Source of the DNA: Anthopleura xanthogrammica | Taxonomy: Eukaryota; Cnidaria; Anthozoa; Actiniaria; Actiniidae | DNA length: 64,000 nt | Direction: 5' to 3' | NCBI GenBank assembly: GCA_964019055.1 | Contig: OZ025219.1 | Span: forward strand, 2,528,666-2,592,665 | Shown here: in pieces, positions 11,680 through 25,900 of the stretch | Layout of the letters: every line of letters begins with the position of its first letter | Position numbering within the stretch: the first letter of the stretch is position 1 | The notes under the pieces: model-generated | Seen by the model: the letters and a program-made list of their open reading frames with translations, nothing else | The model's database searches: none | What the model was told of the DNA's origin: nothing | Made by a program: the position numbers and the translations under genes

Positions 11680-13450
11680 GTCACGTGGTACACTGGGCTG
11701 GCTGGGGGCACGATGGGGGTTGGGCTCTACTCAGATCCTAATATGGACTTGGAGGGAAACTTGTTTAGTCTCTTAGATTTCTTTCTTTCTTCCTTCCTTT
11801 CATTCTCTCGGCACAATAGAAAAACGTACAAAGTTACAAACATATAGATAGACAGGCAGAAAGTCCAGTAAGTAAACAAAAAAACAAAACAAAAAACAAA
11901 AAAAAAAGATCAACAGATCGACAGAAAAAAACGGTAATGGAAGCTAAGATATGATTCGCCTTTTTTGGGCTGGGAAAATGAGATTTTATGCTGGGATTTA
12001 ACCATTGACATAGATTGGGATTTCTCCAACTCTCTCCCCCCTCCCCTTCAGTCAGGATAACACGCCACTTTTGACATTATAACTATTGTAACTGTCTTTT
12101 TTTTTGTATTATATTGATAGAGTCAGTGCAAGACGTATTTTTGGTCCCACCCACCTCCCCTTCGGCGACGTTTCCCCCAGAATAGGGAACTTAGCAACTC
12201 GAAATCTAGAACGGGAACGCCGCATTTGAACAATAAAAGACGATATCGTTCTCGAGCTGCTTAAGTCCCCTACTTACAGTTCAGTCCCGCGCCTTAAACA
12301 CAGCCTCTGCAAAATTCGTGTTCCCATAACTCAACCGTGCTTAGGTGAATGTCTGTACTCGCGGTGAAAATGTTAAGCTATTTTAGGGCCAGTAATCTAA
12401 GAGAATATAAACCTTTTTAAAAATTCCAGAGCAGATTGAATTAGTTCATAGAAGATAGATATTAAACAACACAGCCAGTTTCTTTCTAACATTTCATATC
12501 ATTTTATTCAAGCAATATATATTTTTTCGATTTGTAATCTACAGATTTACCTAAAGAATATCTATCAAACACAGAATAGGATTCGTACGAATAAGAAACA
12601 CTTGAGCAAGAACGGTTTGGCCTGGCTAGGAATGATTGGCTCAGAGGTATTTTATCCTCAAACCTGTGGGAAGATACCTTTCGGCAATAATACGAAAAAA
12701 TTCAAATTCAGCATCTTCAAATTTGACTTGATTGCGAAGCTTTAGTCGTACGGTACTTCATGTATGGTACAAACGTGTGTATTACCAAATACATTTATTG
12801 GTAGGAACAACATAATGTTCCATACACGACGTTCCTACCTTTCATCAATAATAGTCAGTTCTAAACTACTCAACAACGTTTAATCGAATCTATAGCACTC
12901 TATCTACTGATCCTTTTTAGGATTAAGGCAATTTGGAACACTTTATTGAGGGGAATCGTGCTAGAATTTTAACATCTCGGATGTGGCCTATTGCTGGTTT
13001 GCAATCATCCCCAAGAAAATAGAATAACAAAAGCCATGGCGGCCATGTTGGATGATATAACAAAATAATTCATTGAAAAATATCTTGTTAAATTCATCCA
13101 ACATGGCGGCTATGACGTCACGTATAAATGAAGAATTTAGTTTCATAGTGCTGTCTGACTCGTACGAATTCCTTTCAGAAATTTTTAGTCTATTCTGTAT
13201 CAATTTATTAGGTTCTACCAAAATACATTAATAACATTTCTTACTAAGAAAAAACAAATGTATTTGTATCTATATAGATATATACGATGTAACGATTATC
13301 TTTATTATCTTTGCAAAGTGGGAGCCTTTTTTTGCTCCACTCATACGTATGTTTATTTTATAGAACAGAAGAATCGCCTAATGTAAAGTCATCCCGAGTT
13401 CGGACTCCACATTCCATCATTCCATTCCAGGATTTCTAGTAAGAAAGGCC
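11680..13450. other. PAH upstream region, no gene seen
   Basis: Nothing protein-like is visible on either strand. It has A-rich runs near 11880-11910 and a short inverted repeat at 13033-13115 built on GCCATGTTGGATGA and TCATCCAACATGGC. The PAH promoter is presumably at its low end. Confidence 0.5.
13033..13115. mobile_element. Short inverted-repeat element, CATCCAACATGGCGGC arms
   Basis: GCCATGGCGGCCATGTTGGA at the left pairs with TCCAACATGGCGGCTATG at the right. Too short to code. Confidence 0.55.
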
Positions 13451-13690
13451 TAAGGTCCAGTTCAGACGTCGAATTTTTCACGTGTCGAATCTAGTTGCCT
13501 TTGCGGACACCGGCTAAGAAAACGCCCAGAACTACTATATAAGACATCAGCTCTTGTTCTTAGCGCCAGGAGACGACATGTGCTAAGTCTGGTTCACACA
13601 CTTTTACTAGTTTAAGGGAAAACAGCGCTCAACCTCGAAGGCTCAACGCTGATTCGACGCTTGACAGTTTGACGTCTGCACTGGGCCTTA
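13451..13690 (+). mobile_element. MITE family TAAGG..CAGTTCAGACGTCGAA (copy 1)
   Basis: TAAGGTCCAGTTCAGACGTC at the left is matched by GACGTCTGCACTGGGCCTTA at the right. The interior (GGCTAAGAAAACGCC, ATCAGCTCTT, AAGGGAAAACAGCGCTC) is shared almost word for word with 26897-27133 in the same orientation. A diverged relative frames the palindrome at 46026. Confidence 0.85.
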
Positions 13691-13880
13691 CTGCGATTCT
13701 CAATATTCTGCGAACTCGCTAGCTGCGAATTCCCAGTTGGAAATTTGTTTTTTTTTCACTGCCGCCAGTCAAAAATATAAAAGGTATCGACTGATTAGTT
13801 TTCATTGACGGCTGCGAAAAATCAACTTCACAACAAGCCGTTGGAATATCCGAGTTCGCAGAATATTGAGAATCGCAGTA
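13689..13880. mobile_element. MITE with TACTGCGATTCTCAATATTC ends
   Basis: The left end TACTGCGATTCTCAATATTC and the right end GAATATTGAGAATCGCAGTA are exact inverse copies, about 190 bases apart. It abuts the previous MITE directly. Confidence 0.85.
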
Positions 13881-14932
13881 AATACCGAGAATGGAGACAA
13901 TATTTTTCCAGAATTTTCAAACGTTTCGGATCACCTAACTCGGAAGAAAAGAATTTTTTTTCCTAGAAATATTAACGACTGAATAGATGAATTTTTCTTT
14001 GGATAATCGAGAATTTTTTTTTCTCAAGTCAAATTAAATACTTGCATCATGTTGGCTCAAGCATCTAGATAAATAAGTTAAAATCGTTTTGGTGATAAAA
14101 ACCAGAAGGCATCATCAAAAATCATCAGAAAAAAGAAAGAATGTTATTTGTAAATTGTGTGAAACTCGAATACAGTTTTCAAGCTTATTCATATGTTTGG
14201 TAGAGGAGGGAGGACTGGTAACGAGAAACATTAAAACGAGGCTAGGGTTCCTAAACGAGGAGAAAACTAAAAGAACAAAAAATTACTTTAGTGTTATATT
14301 TACAGAAAATTATTTTATAAGATGAGTTGTGCTATACTTATAGCGAAATCCAACTAGCCTCGCTTTGGGGTCCATCGGTACCAGCCCGTGTTTCTCTTTC
14401 CAGATATATGAATATAATGTATACATCGTTTCGTTTTAGTGGCGATCGATATTTTTCGTAAATTTTGCAGGAAATGAAAAAATGTCATTGTATGGTTGAC
14501 TAACTTCTACAAAATGTAAAATTGTTGTGTAAGGGCTAAATGCTTATTGCATTACACAAAAGGATGGTCACGCAACTTCATGTACAAACACGCGTGACAA
14601 GGAATGTTACAGTCTTTTAGTGATATAGTATGCTATCAACGGCTCTTGCATGACTACAATATGGTAACTTAATGACAGATGTTCTACTAGCCTTAGAGGC
14701 GTATTGCGTTATGTTTGATCTTGTAATGCAATCTTATTTATGCTCAAATATTGTGTGACGTTCGATAGATGGCGCAAATGTTGATTAAGGTAAAACGAAG
14801 GCGATGCAGTCGCTTATAATAAATAACTAATAAAATCTGAAACCATAATGAAGAACATAACGCATGCTTTCCATGTAAGCGTCACAGTGACATCGGTCAC
14901 GTTATTCTTAACATTGGTCACGCAATTTTAGA
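13881..14932. other. Region downstream of the DGK stop, no gene seen
   Basis: AT-rich sequence with no protein-like frame. Repeated scraps are visible, for example ACTAGCCTCGCTTTGG near 14354 (also near 61567) and GTCACGCAA words at 14568 and 14916. The DGK 3' UTR and poly(A) site should lie at the high end. Confidence 0.4.
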
Positions 14933-17900
14933 TTACACAGCGGTTTCGTAGTCCTCTGCAGCAATGATCTGTAAATGCTCTTGAGCTAGTAGAAATAAAG
15001 AATGGAGTAGAAATAAAGAATGGATTAGAAAATGAAGGCAAAGCCAACCGAACTTGACAAACTTTGTAACTAGCGCCAACTAAACGGCGACATGAATTAG
15101 TTTCCAATCCCCTAGCAATTCTACCACAGGGATCCCATAGGAACATAGGAGCATAAGTAGGATGTGTTTTACTTACTTTCAAGGTATTTAGCAAGTTCTT
15201 TGTCTTGTGATTTTAAGGCTTGAATTCTTGGCGTATTGCCCTGAAAGATATCATTATCATCACAATCAATCATCATCATCATCATCACAATCAATCATCT
15301 TAATCATAATCACAATCTTCATCATCACCACAATCATCGTCACCATCACCATAATCACAATCATCATCACCATGATCACAATCATCATCACCATGATCAC
15401 AATCATCATCACCATGATCACAATCATCATCACCATGATCACAATCATCATCACCATGATCACAATCATCATCACCATGATCACAATCATCACCATGATC
15501 ACAATCATCATCATCATCATCACCATCACCACCACCATTATCATCATCACAATCATCATCACCACCACCATCATCATCATCATCAAATCAATCACCGTCA
15601 CACATGGTAATCAGACTTACATCATAATCTGTTCTAGTGAGAGAAGCACCAGCTTGCACGAGAAGAGAGCAAATGGTACGTCGCTGGTAGAAGGCCGCCT
15701 TGTGAAGAGATGTTTGACCTCTGAGATAACAAAACAGAAAATATGTTAGAGAATTTGAATAAAGAATGATAGATAACTGGATGGTTTGAGTAATGGAGGG
15801 AGAGAAAAAAGGAAGGAGGGAGGGAGGGAGGGAGGGAGGAAAGGAGGAAAAAAAAGGTTAGAATTAAAATGTCAAAAAAAATTAATGGAATGAAAATATA
15901 AATATCTTAAATTTATCTTAACTAATTTTGAAATATTTTCATACTCACTTTTCTTCTTCCACTAAATCAAGCACACATCGAGGAACTATTAAATAATAAG
16001 AGCAAATCAAGTTTACTTTACATGCAAAACAATAATAATCGTAGTACTTTTGAGGCTTTTGCGTGGGATAGACCAGGATACACTAATAAGCTAATAAAAC
16101 CGTGATCACCTGAAATATGTCGGAAATGTTTATGAGTATTGTTTTCTAACCAATCACATGCAAGAACTACAAGCTACAAAATATCGTTATCACCAAACTA
16201 GGTTTTTAAACATATGAACTTATTTTTATTTTTATATTATTTGAACCTCGAAGCTATTCCTGGTTTGTTTATAGTATATGTTCAAAAATGGAAATATTGT
16301 GCCATATTCTTAAAAAGTATTTTGATTGACGGCCGTCAAAATGCTGGTTTGCAAACGAGACATCAAACTTCGCGGGCTGCACTTCAAATTCGTAGATTAA
16401 GTCCCAGAATTCCAAGCGGGATGAGTTCGCTCTTAGCTTCTGAGAGGCGAGTGAATGATGCATTCAGAACCCAAATGTACGAGATTTCTAATTACCGTTA
16501 GAGATAATATATCTAATGATTTCTTTATGTCCATGTCTTGCTGCATAGTGCAGTGGTCGCCATCCTCTATGATCACCAGCAGAAAGGCTGACTCCCTTCT
16601 GGTGAAGCTCCATCACCTGAAAATACACACACGAGTGGGATTCCTGTGGTAAATAATTATTTCTCTGGAATCGCCATTTGCAAGATGACGTCATTTTACT
16701 ACCGCTATCAAAATCCTTGCGAATTTTTCTTGCCTCAAAAAAATTGTGAGATAATAGCCAATGTGCACGAGCTCAAAATTTTAGCATAAAGCATGATGGG
16801 AAAGTGAGTCCTTCGCTTTTTCAGCTCCTCTAAAAATTCATCTGACAATTTTTCCTGCAACATTTTCTATGGAAATGAAAGGATTTCAGCAGACGAAAAT
16901 AACAGAGTATTTTTTTTCTGACAGTTCCTTTGATTTCCCCGTCTCTTTTATATAGGACTCACTTTCCCAGAGTGCTTTGTGAGCTTTGATGCACATTGCC
17001 TATTACGTCGACAATAACGTTCACATGAGGCGTACACATTGAAAACGATGGATAATAAGGCTGAATACTTTTATGTCATTAGGTTCGGCTCATGTGAGGT
17101 TCGACGTTTGACCTCCGGCTGGCCTGACACTGTACCGTACGAATTTCCAACCGTACAAAGATTTGACCCGTACGTACCATTTACATGGAACTAGGTACCA
17201 AATTTGCCCGTTTAAGCGTTTGAAGTTTTGTTCTGATAGCAGAGTTCCGTGCAAGCGGAATGCCTAAATATGCAACTTTTTGAAAAGGTAAAAATTCGTC
17301 AGGTACCATATAAACTCAGCCTTAGTATAACTGAAGATTACAAAGTGCGCAAGGGATTCTAGTAGCTGTAGTACATTCAGCGGCCTATATGTTCCAGTCC
17401 CGATATTTTATGAACGATATGAAATCGATTTTGGAGCGAGTTCAAGTTGCCCCAATGTGGTCTACAATCGCTTGTGCGGAACATGTCACTGTCAAGTTTT
17501 CAAAATCTACTCACCTTTTCCAGATCACCATTTTTACTTGCTTCTATCATCACTGTATTAAAGATAGACGAATGATAAGAATAAAGGGAAATCAATTAGA
17601 AAATCAACATCTCTGATCAGTAAGTCCCTTGGTCCGTCCGTGTGTCCGCTTGTCATTCAAAAACTTCTACGATTGTCAGTTGGTCAATAGCAGATATGAG
17701 TTACAGTCCATTGCCTTCAAATAATTGCTTCAAGTCATGGGATTTGGGTCAGTTTCTATACATTTACTGCATGGTTAACCCAAATGCCTCGACTTGAAAC
17801 AATTGTTTAAACGCAACAGAAAATAACTCTCATATCTGCGGTCCATAACTTAAGGTAAGGACCGAATATTTATAACTGACCTGTAAAAAAGAACTCCAAA

Positions 17901-19683
17901 TGCAACACATTTTCTGGCGTTTTGACTTCCGTTCACCCAAATTTAAAATGATCTGAGTTTTTGATCGATGGAAGCCAAAATAACAGATTTCTGGAAGATG
18001 TAGAGCCCTCAAAAACAGGAAAAGGGATCTAATGGATACTTACGCTGCTCATTCCGTTTTGAGTCAGAAATTTTGACCCTATAACACAAAACAAAAACGA
18101 ATGAAAAATCTAGAAAAATGTAGCCTGGAATTTTTAATCGTTGGCTAAAATTCTTCAAGGGGATTTTATCATTATATTATTAGTATGGTAACATTTGTAA
18201 CTTTGGGCAGATGAAGCTACGATCTTTGATCATATCAAAAAAATAGAATTTTCCTCATAAGATATTACCTAAACTGAAGTTCCCCCTCCCCCCCCCCCCC
18301 CAGCACAATGTTGGTTCCATTGGCTAGCACAGTTCCCTCTCGACAGACCCAACATTGTTCTGGGAGAGTGCGGACGTTGGAGAGGGATTTAACTGTGTTT
18401 TACACAATATATGCTTACAAACTCAAAAATTCTCAACCATTTTGTCCAAGATTGTAGATTCTCAAAAATCTTATTCTCTATTTTCCTATCTGCCATAGTT
18501 TAAGCACCACAGCACTTTCTCATCTCTCGTATTTGGTTTGTTGCTGTTTTTTTCTACTAATTCTCTCCATTCCTTTCTTTTCTCTGGGAGTGTGACCTCA
18601 GGTCTGTATTGTATAATACACTGGATTGGTAAGCAATAACCGAACTACGCAGGCTATAGTTCTTACCAAACGTGATTCTGGTCTTCTTTCACTGGCAAGG
18701 AGAACGTTTCTTTCCTGAAAAGCGATATCCAATTTTGTCATAAAAATAATGGATTTTTGTAAATCTCAGCTGAGATCACGTGACAATATTTTTCCGTGAT
18801 CTACTTATTTATATTGTAGCCATAGCAACCAAACTAGATAAAAATACCCATAAAACACTCTCCACACCAGGGCTCTCTTATCCTTACTGCGCATGCTCAA
18901 CGAAACGCCAGACCAGACTATTCATTTTGGCACAACTGCTCCTTATAAGGAGGTAGGATCACGTGACCTGTTAGTGCAAGTCGTCTGTTTTGATGATAGA
19001 AAGTTCTTTCTCTGGAATTTCGTCGAGCATGCACAGTAGGAAAGACAGGACTCTGGGGTCGATAGTGAGAGTGCTTTATGAGTAAGTAACCCAGATGGTT
19101 GGGCTTCCTGTGTTTTACGATGGTACTAACCCTGTTGGTGTGTAAGAAAGACAGGGCTCTGGGGTCGAGAGTGAGAGTGCTTTATAAGTATGTGACCCAG
19201 ATGGTTGAGTTTCCTGTGTTTTACAATGGTACTAATCCTGTTGGTGTGTAAGAAATGCTCTAGGGTCAAGAGTGAGAATGCTTTATAAATATGTGACCCA
19301 GATGGTTGGGCTTCCTGTGGTTTTTACCCTGTTTGTGTGTATAAAAAACAGGGCTCTGGGGTCGAGAGTGGGAGTGCTTTATAAATGTGACCCAGATGGT
19401 TGGGCTTCCTGTAGTTGTTGGCGCGTAAGAAAGATAGAGCTCTGGGGTCTAGAGTGAGAGTGCTTTATAAGTATGTGACCCAGATGGTTGGGCTTCCTGT
19501 GTTTTACCGTGGTACTAACCCTGTTGGTGTGCACGGCACTGAGTAAGATGTAGGACCATTCTTGGCTTGACGATCCATTTTACTGCCAGGGGAGGGACTG
19601 GGAGGCTCGGTGTCTTTGATTGTCGCGGGTAAACTCGATACGCTAACTGTGTCGATTGGCCTATGAAATAAATGGAAACAAAA

Positions 19684-19730
<47 letters not shown>

Positions 19731-19883
19731 CAATAATAATTTAACAATAATAATAACGATAATTTTTATTTTTCTATTATTATTTTTTATTTATTATAAT
19801 GATTTTTATTTGACAATATATTGAAATAATAATAAGTATAATAAGTAGCTATGTAATCAATCTAATCAGTCTAAAATAATAAC

Positions 19884-19914
<31 letters not shown>

Positions 19915-22900
19915 GCGCCAATATTAATGTACATTTTCATCGGCGCATGACTGACAAACAAACGAAAGGTAAGAAAAGGAAAGCAAAACAACACGAGAAC
20001 AGGACAGGGAAAACAAACGTAAACGAAAAAGAATGATTAAAAACGAACGAAGGACAAAAATGTTGGAAAATATCTTGAACCAAGATGGGTAAAACAACTG
20101 GTAAAAAAAAGCACCCAGAAAAGAAAAATGGATAAAGGAAGAAGAACGGATGGAAACAGATATTGAGGAATAATATGGGATAAGAAAGGTAAAAATCTCG
20201 CCGTTATGGACGTAAGTTAAGGTATCGGTCAGGTGAACAATGGAAAGACTATCTGATACACAAACAACATTCTTTAAAACTTGATATCAAACGCTTTATT
20301 ATTCTCTTTCCTGGGGGGAGGGAGGATAGGCCTTACAAGCAAGGTTTTTTTCACAAGAGTTCATTCAAGATTATTACTACACTAGCCAACTTACTTTTTT
20401 TTGCTGTTTCGGTTTAAGTCCACGATGAAAACTCCACCATCGAGAATATCAACAACATTATAGATGTTTTCCTATAAAAAAACCCACACCCCACAGAGAG
20501 ACAGACATCAATAAAATTGCAGACAAGTGGGTTACTACTACATGTATGATTGCTAATAATAACTCGCTAAGTTTTTGTTATGAAATTCCTATATTTTTTT
20601 GTGCCGGTCCATTAGGATTGTTCTTACATGAAGTATTACCAGACAAGTGTCTTGGAATAAAAGTTAGTTCTCGAGCCAAGTAATGATAATAAACAATTGT
20701 GTTACCTGGGCAACGTCAACTCTGTAGACTCGATCAGGATAAGTGGCTGAAGAGAGAAATAATAGGGCAGACATTGAGAACAATACGATACCCGTGGCTA
20801 ACCTGTTAATTGCCTTCTCACACGATATTGACATTGACATTGACAGCCACGCTTCCAAGTTCAGAGTTCAAAGTCGCTTTATTAATCATAATTACACGGC
20901 TTTGTACACTCGATTAAGAAACTTTGTTCAGTTTTGGCATTTTGAAGTGAGGCGAGTGCACTCCGCTATGCCATAACAGTGCTTTTTCGAAGTCGTAAAA
21001 TCTGCTGTGTTCCTTGACTCATTTACGCAGGGTTAGACTCATTTCAGTGTCAAAACATTCACTAATACCAACGGTAAAGTGAAGAATGCATAACTTCAAC
21101 AATACAAACACTTTGAAATTCCACAGACATTTACTGGAACACATGAATATTCTACACAAAATCGATGCCAACCCAGCGTAAATGAATCTGTAGTCAAGGG
21201 AGACAGTGGTATTTTACGAATTCGAGAAAGGTCTATTCTATGCTGTCTGTTCGGATTTCCTAAGAATTTGTTTCTCAATTGAATAAATATTCAAACCTTT
21301 TTCTAGTTCTTTCTAATTGTGTTTGTCATAGCGTGAAGATGTAAGGAGAATTTAGAGATATTTTTGAGTTACTTACTATCCAAGAAGCACCAGTCATCTG
21401 AAAGACAGGATTTCTAAAATAGACAACAAGTGGAACTGAGTTGAAGTGAAGAATTACACAATAAACAAACAAACGAGCAAAACAAATGCATGTTTATGCT
21501 TAAAAAGAAAGCCGTCAAAAAAGCTGAGAACTGGGCATTTAGACATTGGATAAACAACACAACAGAGCGGTGAACAGACAGACGAGTGACAAGGCAATCA
21601 GACATAACGGTGTAGACAGGGATTATAGATTGCCTTTGAAACTGGATCCCTTTTTAAATAGACCCTTTGCCAAAATGGCGGCCCAAAATTTAAATTAGAA
21701 AAATAGTTATAACATACTTATTTCATTAAGTTACGGAAAAGCTACAAAGCTGAGACTGACGAGGACTATGGGTAGATACATGTTTCAACTGCTTGATATC
21801 TATAGTCATGGACTTGAGATCTTTTACGAATTACAGGTTAGACTACTGTGTGAATCCTCAAGCTGCGGTTTGTATCAAAAAACTTTATTTGTTTGATGTG
21901 AATTGTTTTTCATGGTCCTTGAAGACCTCAGCTTTCTAGGTTTGTGACTAACTTTATTGAAATTATATCTATTATATAAGTTATTGTGAGAGTACCACTA
22001 AGTCTTTGCATGTCCATAATTTCACAATAAGATACCTGTTACCCTCCCCTCCCTTGATACAAAACGTTAACTCACATCTTCCTCCTCTTCTTCCATACTA
22101 AACCTCTCGATCCAGGCCCTCATCTGTTCCAGGTCAGAATCAGGTTCGATTGTAGTGGTGGCGAGAATTGATGCTGGAATAATAAAACGTACTTTAGTCA
22201 GTGAGGACATTATTTGTGTCCTATAAAAAGCAGAGCAGAGCAGAGCAGAGCAGAGCAGAGCAGAGCAGATCCACTTGAATATAGTAAATAGAGCGGTTCA
22301 CGATACCATGTTATTGGACAATAAATGTTTTCTGCTTAGGGAAATGAGATTTCGTCATGAAAATACTCATAGTTTTGATACTTTACGTATTCTGTAGTCA
22401 TATTAAGTATTATGAGACTTACCAGACTCTCTTAATTTCGAGATGTCATAACAGTGCTTCTCGTAGTGTTTGAACTCAACACAGTAGATTTGCACTTTAA
22501 CAGTTTCGATACATGGCATTGGACTGGAAAGAAATAAAGCCAGGTCGTGAGACAGTGTTACATAGAATGAGGGCAACTGTTAAAAACGCGCCGTTGTACG
22601 TGGTACGGACGCACCGTGACCGTAACTCGTACGAACATTTTTATTGGCTGGAGGATTTCGTCAATTCCGTACCGTGACAGTGTCACGTACCATGGTGTAC
22701 GGCTTTTTCGTGCGGTGACCGTGATTCGTACGAGCATTTTTATTGGGTGAACGATGATTTCGCGCGCTGTGATTGGTTCAAAGGACAGTGCCACGTGCCA
22801 TGTCGTTTCATAGTCATATGATATCTACTGTATTCAACTACTGTAAGTACTTACCCCGCACTACTGGACGATCCCAGCTCTCGTCTCTGTAAAACACAAT

Positions 22901-25900
22901 AATAAAAACACTCTAAAAATCTTTGCCATGCAAGAAACAATTTGCACTAGTGCGTGCATGCAATAATTCTAAAACACGAGCGCAATGTTTCTTCTTTGAT
23001 TTCTCCAATAGATAGATAGTGCTTCTTACAGTGCTTCAAAATCATACGCGTGAAGTCGTGTAGCCACAGGTAGCCCAAGCTATGGTTCTGAATATATATA
23101 GAGAGAATGTATGGCAGATCAAAAAATTTTAAAGAAATTTTTTGATCTGCCATACATTCTCTCTATATATATTCAGAACCATGGCTTGGGCTACCTGTGG
23201 TGTAGCGAAGTCGTTCAATTGTCCGTCGCGACAAAGTAGGTTTTGGTGGATGTTAATCAAAGCGTTTTCATGACAATGCATATGCACGTGCCCTTCGAAA
23301 CTTTGTATTTTCCGACAATGTCATGGAAACACTTTGATTGACGTCCACCAAAACGTATTTCATCGCGATGGCAAATCATACGACTTCGAGCGTTGGGAGG
23401 CGCTGTAAAAACTCTAATAGGACTAATCATAAACTATTCTGTGCATACAGCTTGTATTGATGTTTGTATCAATGAACTGGTTTATATGCAAGGGTAGATG
23501 ATTAAAATGGCGCGAGTGTTCTAAATTACTGTACGCATTACCTTGGTTTTCTGGAGCATGTCGACTTGATTACGTCTTGATATTCTGATTCTTGCAGGCG
23601 CAAGCCGACATGGTTCTGTAAACAACAAAAACGTAGCTATATGACAACTTGCAACTGTTAGATAAGAGCTACAATGGCTGTATGTTAGGTATAGACCCCT
23701 TGCAGCACGTCGGAATGCAGCTCGAGAAAACTCACTTCGGAGATATGCTTCGTTTGTCACGCACAAAGGTTTCAGTACGAGGCTCTGTGCTAAACTAAAT
23801 TATTTTATTCATTTGCATTTTGCATTGGTAACATAACATTAACTCAGGGCTCAACACTAACTTTTTTAGGTACTAGTCCTTAGGCTAGTCACTGCGGATA
23901 ATCACTAGTCCACAGCAAACCTTCACTAGTCTGAGACTAGTAGATGTGTGTTAGTGTCGAGCCTAATTAATTTATTGCAATTTACCTCCGTCTACTTGCA
24001 TAGGGATTGTTTTACTTGTAACCAATATTGCTTCTTTACACTGTGCGATTCTTTCTCCATGACCCCCTACTCTACTCGCCGCCTACATCAAAAAAACAAA
24101 CATTTAACTCAAAGAAGGGGTGGAATTAGTATAGGAAATCGCACGACCTCGAGTACAATTTGGAAATTAATAGGTACGAGTAATGTTTTGAAAGTTCTTG
24201 TAATTGCACGAGCCTTTAGGCGATGGAGGCTAGATGTGACACTGCTTTCCTCAAAGATTTTTTTTCTTTTCATCCTAGCTGAGTTTTGATTAAGAAAGAG
24301 GGTGAATTGGAAAGAAAAAAAAAGGGATGAAATAATGAAATGAGAAATAATCTTACCAGTGAAGAAGAAGAGAAACCGATGACTTCCATCAGACCATCTT
24401 CGTTACTTTGAGGGAAAAAATCCTACAACAAATACAGGTCTATTGTAGTCTCTGCTATCACCAAGCACTCAACAAGATACATATTAACTAGTTTTATTCT
24501 AAGACACAGGGAACTCAACTGCGGACCGTGAGCACTGAGCATTTTTGTACCCCACGATTTTTTATGATTTTTGTTGCGTGACAAGTTACGGCGTACATGG
24601 GCGGTAATGACACTAGAGAAAAACGTTTGCGCATGCGTGCCTTTCAGCACGTTTTCCAAGAATTTACAAGAGTTTTAGTGAGAAAATAAATTTTTGTTTT
24701 CTCCGAGTATACAAAACATTTCGTGGGTATACTTTTGTGAGACCAAGATACTGTACTAATAAAGACAATATGAAAGAATTAGCCTTAAGTTTCAAGAACT
24801 GATCTTAAGTTTTGGCATTTTGTAAAGACTATTCTTCAGGCAAGTGTGAAAGTCAAATTTGAATATTTTTACAATAGCATGAAGACGCTTTCGACTAATT
24901 TGCATAAGGACTAAGAGCATGCGCAGACGTTTTTCACGCGTGTCGGCGGTAATACGGTCAACATCGCTCTGCAACTTGCAATGCAACAATGTTGCGTGAC
25001 AAGTTGCATGATTTTGTTGCTCGTATAACCACGCCTTTAAGGGTATTGATATTAGGTCATTATTATTGACAGAACATTTCTTACATTGTCTCTTCCTGGG
25101 TTCCCCCAAGGTGATGTTCCAGCACTATATCTGTAGAAACGTAGATGGTGGAATAAGTTAAAGTGCCTATGACATATCTGACAATATTCTCAGTATAGAT
25201 TCTACATGAGGTGAGCTGTTGTGTGGCCAAAAAAATTTATACAGTTTGAGTGATGCGTCTTGAAGTTATAAAGGTTTTTCCATGCCATATGCTAATGACT
25301 GTGACGTCAGGGAGTCATTTATGTTCATTAGTTGTTGCTTGTAATTCAAAACAATGGCTACTATATGAAAACTAATTTTCAATAATTTGTATGAGAGTTA
25401 TGGGTAAAACAATGATGCATTCCAAACTCAATTTATCTGTAGCAGTTACAGTGAGGACACTCGAACCGTGAACACTTTGAGGTTTTTTCATACTTTTTTT
25501 TCTCCTTTATCCCTTGTGTGAATCGATTGGAAATATGATTTATTTTGAACAATAAGATTATTTGAGTTCAGTGCTTCATTTTCAGAAGGCTTGAAGCAGT
25601 AGAAAGTTCATAAAATAAAAAATATAAAAATATCAAGTGTTCATGGTTCGAGTAAGTTTTGTAAGTTTTGTATATTATATGACGACTCCCCTCACGTCAC
25701 ATTCATTAGCATATGGCATGGAAAATCTGGTACGACTGTAATAAACGAAAGATCACTGTAAACTTACTTTGAGATATTAAGGAACACAAGACACAGAGGT
25801 TTAATTTCAAGGAGTTTGTCCGTTAGATTAACGCCATCACACTGCAAAAACCATCTCAGTATTAGTCAAATATATAATACCATCCAGTGCCGGTTGCCAT

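Larger units (their letters stand above)
14933..22886 (-). other. DGK exons 28-42: linker, ankyrin repeats and PDZ ligand
   Basis: Exons: 22855-22886, 22423-22523, 22076-22173, 21377-21413, 20706-20746, 20395-20471, 19520-19660, 18667-18714, 18044-18078, 17515-17552, 16496-16616, 15949-15985, 15621-15720, 15177-15240, 14933-14985. Landmarks are WCFLD, YRVDVAQ, a Pro/Ser-rich insert (exon 34), [50 protein letters not shown] and [20 protein letters not shown]. The last exon codes [16 protein letters not shown] and stop. Exon 31 uses the upstream acceptor TATTTTAG; the nearer AG breaks the frame. Ankyrin repeats and the PDZ ligand in this class scaffold the enzyme with receptors and syntrophin-type PDZ proteins. 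Confidence 0.9.

Noticed and set aside
15207..15749. 180-codon I/T-rich frame and its M/V-rich minus-strand partner
   Set aside because: Product of the ATC simple repeat. The real coding in the area is DGK exons 40 and 41 on the minus strand.
19515..19733. Poly-Leu start on the minus strand
   Set aside because: The leucines come from the AAT microsatellite; the true exon 34 starts at the acceptor at 19660 in another frame.
21377..21405. Nearer acceptor AG for DGK exon 31 (ATGACTGG start)
   Set aside because: It would put the conserved WCFLD out of frame; the upstream acceptor TATTTTAG restores it.
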